Below are positions 4,420 through 7,002 of a stretch of 7,002 nt of DNA, in pieces; the first letter of the stretch is position 1, and each line of letters starts with the position of its first letter. The position numbers and the translations under genes were made by a program. Where the stretch lies: contig CAMVJE010000071.1 of assembly GCA_947167745.1 (NCBI GenBank), positions 1 to 7,002 of the forward strand, read 5' to 3'. A model generated the notes under the pieces. That model was given only the letters and a program-made list of their open reading frames with translations, was not told the DNA's origin and made no database searches. The stretch comes from an uncultured Treponema sp. GTDB lineage: Bacteria > Spirochaetota > Spirochaetia > Treponematales > Treponemataceae.

Positions 4420-6870
4420 ATGGAAATAAATCGTCGCTTTTCCCTTGAGGTCCGCCAGGAAATGAAACGCCAGATTGATGAGGCGGGCGGTAACGAAGTT
4501 TTTTTTGCAGGAATCATAAATGCTGAAGGTGTCGTTATTTCCGTTAAAGCGGGTAGTCGGGGAAATTCTGATTCAGTGCCGGTTAATTTATCTTTTGCCT
4601 ATGAAGCATCTGTATTAATTCATAATCATCCTTCAGGAAATCTTCATCCTTCTGATGCTGATTTAATGGTGGCCAGTGATTGCAGTGAAAGGGCTCAGGG
4701 CTTTTATATTGTGAACAATTCGGTGAGCGAAGTTTATGTTGTCATGGAACCCATTAAGCCTGCCGTTACGAAAAAACTTGATTCTGATGATACAGCTTTA
4801 TTTCTTTCTTCTTCAGGACCTTTGGCTAAACTTTCCCCTTATTTTGAGGAGCGGCCGAGTCAGATTGAACTTGTTAAGGAAATTTCAAGAACTTTCAATG
4901 ATGACGGTGTAGGTGTTTTTGAAGCTGGTACTGGAGTCGGAAAATCTTTTGCCTATCTTATTCCTTCCATGCTTTGGGCACTTAATAATAAAGAGCGGGT
5001 AGTTATTTCAACGGGGACTATAAATCTCCAGCAGCAGCTTTCTGAAAAAGACATTCCTCAGGCAGAAAAAATCATTGGCAAAAAAGTGAAGTCAATTCTC
5101 GTAAAAGGACGGCAAAATTATGTCTGTTTGCGCCGTCTTTCGGAAGTTGGCTCTGAACGTGATTTATTCAGCGATGAAACTGAAATTTTTGATAAAATCG
5201 ATGCTTGGGCAAAGGAAAGTAAAAGTGGCAGCAAGAGCGACTTGTCTTTTATGCCACCGGAAAATCTCTGGCAGCGAGTAAACTCCGAGGCTGATGCCTG
5301 TATGGGAATGCGCTGTAAATTTCGTGAAAAATGTTTCGTTATGAAGGTTCGTAAAGAAGCTGCCGACGCAAATATTTTGGTTGTTAACCATCACATGCTC
5401 TTTGCAGATATTGAAAGCAGAATGAATGGTGCTGGCTATGATGATACGGCAGTACTTCCTCCTTATAAACGGATTATTTTTGATGAAGCCCACGGGATTG
5501 AGGATGCGGCGACCAGTTTCTTTTCTAATTCCCTAAATCGTTTTAGAATTTTAAAACAACTCAATCTTTTGTACCGCCAGAGAAAGAGCAGTGTAACGGG
5601 ATACCTTTTTACGCTTTCAGCACTTTCTAGAATTGAAGATAAATCTGATACCGTGAAGATTGAGATTGAAGAAATAAAGTCTTCCATTCAAGCTCTTGAA
5701 GAAGAGACGGCATCGGTTTTGTCAAGGGATTTTAACCTGCGCCTTTTTCAGGGGAGTGCTGCAAGGTTTACGGGTATCATTCAAAAAATCAGAAAAGTTC
5801 AGTCTCATATCGCTATGGTTACAGGATTGATTCGTGAGATTATTGATGGAATTGATGAGGATGATTTGGATTCTCCTGTAATTTACGAGTCTAAGGCCGT
5901 CCTCCGCCGTTTGGATGACATGGTTTCTACGGCTCAGAATTTTGTTTCCTGGGAAGAACATCCAGAGAGCGTTTTCTGGGTACAGGCTTCGAGGCTTCCT
6001 CCTTCAATGGCAAAAAGTTCCGATAATCCTGTTTATTATGTCTTCAATGAAACTCCTCTTGATATTGCTCCAATGATGAATAAAGGTGTTTTCGAACCCA
6101 TGAAGAGTATTGTCTGCACCTCAGCAACGATTTCTATAAGCAGGAGTTTTGATTTTTGGAAAAAGCGTGTTGGAATTAATTTTATCGAGAAGGAAAGAGT
6201 AAAATCCGGTGAATTTGAGTCTCCTTTTCCCTATAAAGAGAATATGATTCTTGCCGTTCCAAGCGATGTACCCTTTCCTGATAACGAAAATTTTCAGTCT
6301 TACATTGAAGATTCCATTGTACGAATGATAGAGACGGCAGGAGGAAAGACTCTCGTACTGTTTACTGCCTATGATTCCTTGCGACATGCATGTGATACAG
6401 CGCGTACTCGTCTTCGTTCTAGCGGAATTACAATTCTAAAACAGGGGGATGATGACCGTTTCCGACTTTTATCGCAATTTAAGGACGATACGGTAAGTTG
6501 TCTTTTTGCAACCGATTCTTTTTGGGAGGGAGTAGATGTTCCGGGTCAGGCACTCTCTCTTGTAATTATAGTAAAATTACCTTTTGGTGTGCCAAGTGAT
6601 CCTGTTTTTGCAGCCCGAAGTGAAGAAATTGCGAAAAGAGGAGGCTTTCCTTTTATGGAATTGAGTGTTCCTGATGCGGTTATAAAATTTCGTCAAGGCT
6701 TTGGAAGGCTTATACGCCGTGGTGATGACAGGGGGGCTGTGGTTGTTCTTGACCGGCGTATTATTGAGAAATCTTACGGCCGTATGTTTACTGGCAGTGT
6801 TCCAGAAACGAAAGTTATATATCGTCCTCTTTCAGAAATTCTTTTAAAAATTAAAGAATATTGTGAATAA
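4420..6870 (+). CDS. dinG: DinG-family Fe-S helicase with N-terminal RadC-like JAB/JAMM domain
   Basis: Superfamily 2 helicase of the XPD/DinG type, expected to unwind DNA 5'-3' using ATP and to resolve structures such as R-loops or blocked forks. Residues about 10-115 form a JAB/JAMM domain with H68-N-H70-PSG...S78-x2-D81, exactly the His-x-His-x10-Asp zinc pattern of RadC-like proteins. The helicase follows: Q-motif region RPSQ (145-148), Walker A AGTGVGKS (169-176), motif Ia ISTGTINLQQQL (196-207), Fe-S cysteines Cys236, Cys294, Cys299 and Cys305, DEAH (355-358), TSAT (567-570), ATDSFWEGVDVPG (697-709) and QGFGRLIRR (759-767). All catalytic motifs and all four cluster cysteines are intact. 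Family relatives in Firmicutes carry an N-terminal exonuclease instead. I chose ATG 4420; a TTG at 4402 would add six residues (MVRFQV), but neither has a strong ribosome site (GGTAAG at 4404 is the better candidate, for 4420). No terminator is obvious after the stop. Confidence 0.93.
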   Translation: MEINRRFSLEVRQEMKRQIDEAGGNEVFFAGIINAEGVVISVKAGSRGNSDSVPVNLSFAYEASVLIHNHPSGNLHPSDADLMVASDCSERAQGFYIVNNSVSEVYVVMEPIKPAVTKKLDSDDTALFLSSSGPLAKLSPYFEERPSQIELVKEISRTFNDDGVGVFEAGTGVGKSFAYLIPSMLWALNNKERVVISTGTINLQQQLSEKDIPQAEKIIGKKVKSILVKGRQNYVCLRRLSEVGSERDLFSDETEIFDKIDAWAKESKSGSKSDLSFMPPENLWQRVNSEADACMGMRCKFREKCFVMKVRKEAADANILVVNHHMLFADIESRMNGAGYDDTAVLPPYKRIIFDEAHGIEDAATSFFSNSLNRFRILKQLNLLYRQRKSSVTGYLFTLSALSRIEDKSDTVKIEIEEIKSSIQALEEETASVLSRDFNLRLFQGSAARFTGIIQKIRKVQSHIAMVTGLIREIIDGIDEDDLDSPVIYESKAVLRRLDDMVSTAQNFVSWEEHPESVFWVQASRLPPSMAKSSDNPVYYVFNETPLDIAPMMNKGVFEPMKSIVCTSATISISRSFDFWKKRVGINFIEKERVKSGEFESPFPYKENMILAVPSDVPFPDNENFQSYIEDSIVRMIETAGGKTLVLFTAYDSLRHACDTARTRLRSSGITILKQGDDDRFRLLSQFKDDTVSCLFATDSFWEGVDVPGQALSLVIIVKLPFGVPSDPVFAARSEEIAKRGGFPFMELSVPDAVIKFRQGFGRLIRRGDDRGAVVVLDRRIIEKSYGRMFTGSVPETKVIYRPLSEILLKIKEYCE

Positions 6871-6896
6871 AAAATGAAAATTTAATTAATAACTGC

Positions 6897-6925
6897 TTGC
6901 AATGATTTTGATTTTTTGATATATT
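6897..6925 (+). promoter_or_regulatory. Probable promoter of the tRNA-Val gene
   Basis: TTGCAA at 6897-6902 and TATATT at 6920-6925 are separated by exactly 17 bp. The -10 matches consensus at five of six bases. Transcription would start near 6932, about 17 bases before the mature tRNA 5' end at 6949, leaving a short leader for RNase P to remove. dinG transcripts might also read into the tRNA, because no terminator is visible between 6871 and 6896. Confidence 0.7.
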
Positions 6926-6948
6926 ATTTGAGCGTTGCAAAACAAAGC

Positions 6949-7002
6949 GGGCAGTTAGCTCAGTTGGTAGAGCCCCTGGTTTACACCCAGGTTGTCGGGA
7001 GT
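6949..7002 (+). tRNA. tRNA-Val (anticodon UAC), 3' end cut by the window
   Basis: The first 54 bases of a tRNA are present: acceptor strand GGGCAGT (6949-6955), T8 and A9, D-stem GCTC with loop AGTTGGTA and GAGC, then anticodon stem CCTGG / CCAGG (6975-6979 and 6987-6991) around the loop TTTACAC. The anticodon at 6982-6984 is TAC, which reads valine GUA codons. The variable loop TTGTC and start of the T-stem follow. The T-loop, 3' acceptor strand and CCA lie beyond the window. Confidence 0.95.

Noticed and set aside
2963..6870. Rel-TPR plus JAB-DinG as a two-gene defence or CRISPR type IV-like module
   Set aside because: The genes are about 200 bp apart with a hairpin element between, no cas genes or array are visible, and DinG carries the ordinary bacterial Fe-S cysteine spacing. 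A shared system is not supported.

Overview
The window looks like chromosomal DNA of a treponeme (Spirochaetes, genus Treponema or a close relative). The main evidence is a full-length FlaA, the outer-layer (sheath) protein of spirochaete periplasmic flagella. Upstream of it lie an export-targeted N-acetylmuramoyl-L-alanine amidase and a small membrane-anchored GerMN-domain protein. From memory, this amidase / small protein / flaA order matches the TP0247-TP0248-TP0249 neighbourhood of T. pallidum; I could not run a comparison. All genes lie on the + strand.

Layout. Bases 1-106 are non-coding and dominated by two arrays of a 7-bp repeat in opposite orientation, the second ending just before the amidase start codon. 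The amidase (107-1138) and the GerMN gene (1145-1624) are 6 bp apart and look co-transcribed. flaA (1721-2860) has its own sigma70-like promoter, a strong Shine-Dalgarno and a clear rho-independent terminator (2881-2911), so it is probably a monocistronic, highly expressed unit. Next comes a synthetase-only RelA/SpoT-type alarmone synthetase fused to four C-terminal TPR-like repeats (2963-4213); its best promoter would give an almost leaderless mRNA. Its stop codon is followed at once by a roughly 100-bp element of stacked triloop hairpins (4214-4316), then about 100 bp with a possible 29-codon ORF. After that is a DinG-family iron-sulphur helicase carrying an N-terminal RadC-like JAB/JAMM metalloprotease-fold domain (4420-6870). 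The window ends inside a tRNA-Val(UAC) gene with its own promoter.

Functionally, the left half is cell-envelope and motility: peptidoglycan hydrolysis, a membrane-anchored partner candidate, and the periplasmic flagellar sheath. The right half is stress signalling and nucleic-acid maintenance. The genes look like ordinary vertically inherited chromosome. I see no transposase, integrase, CRISPR array or toxin-antitoxin pair. The points most worth a second look are the JAB-DinG fusion, the Rel-TPR fusion with a possible leaderless start, the multi-hairpin element with its embedded small ORF, and the inverted heptamer arrays upstream of the amidase.
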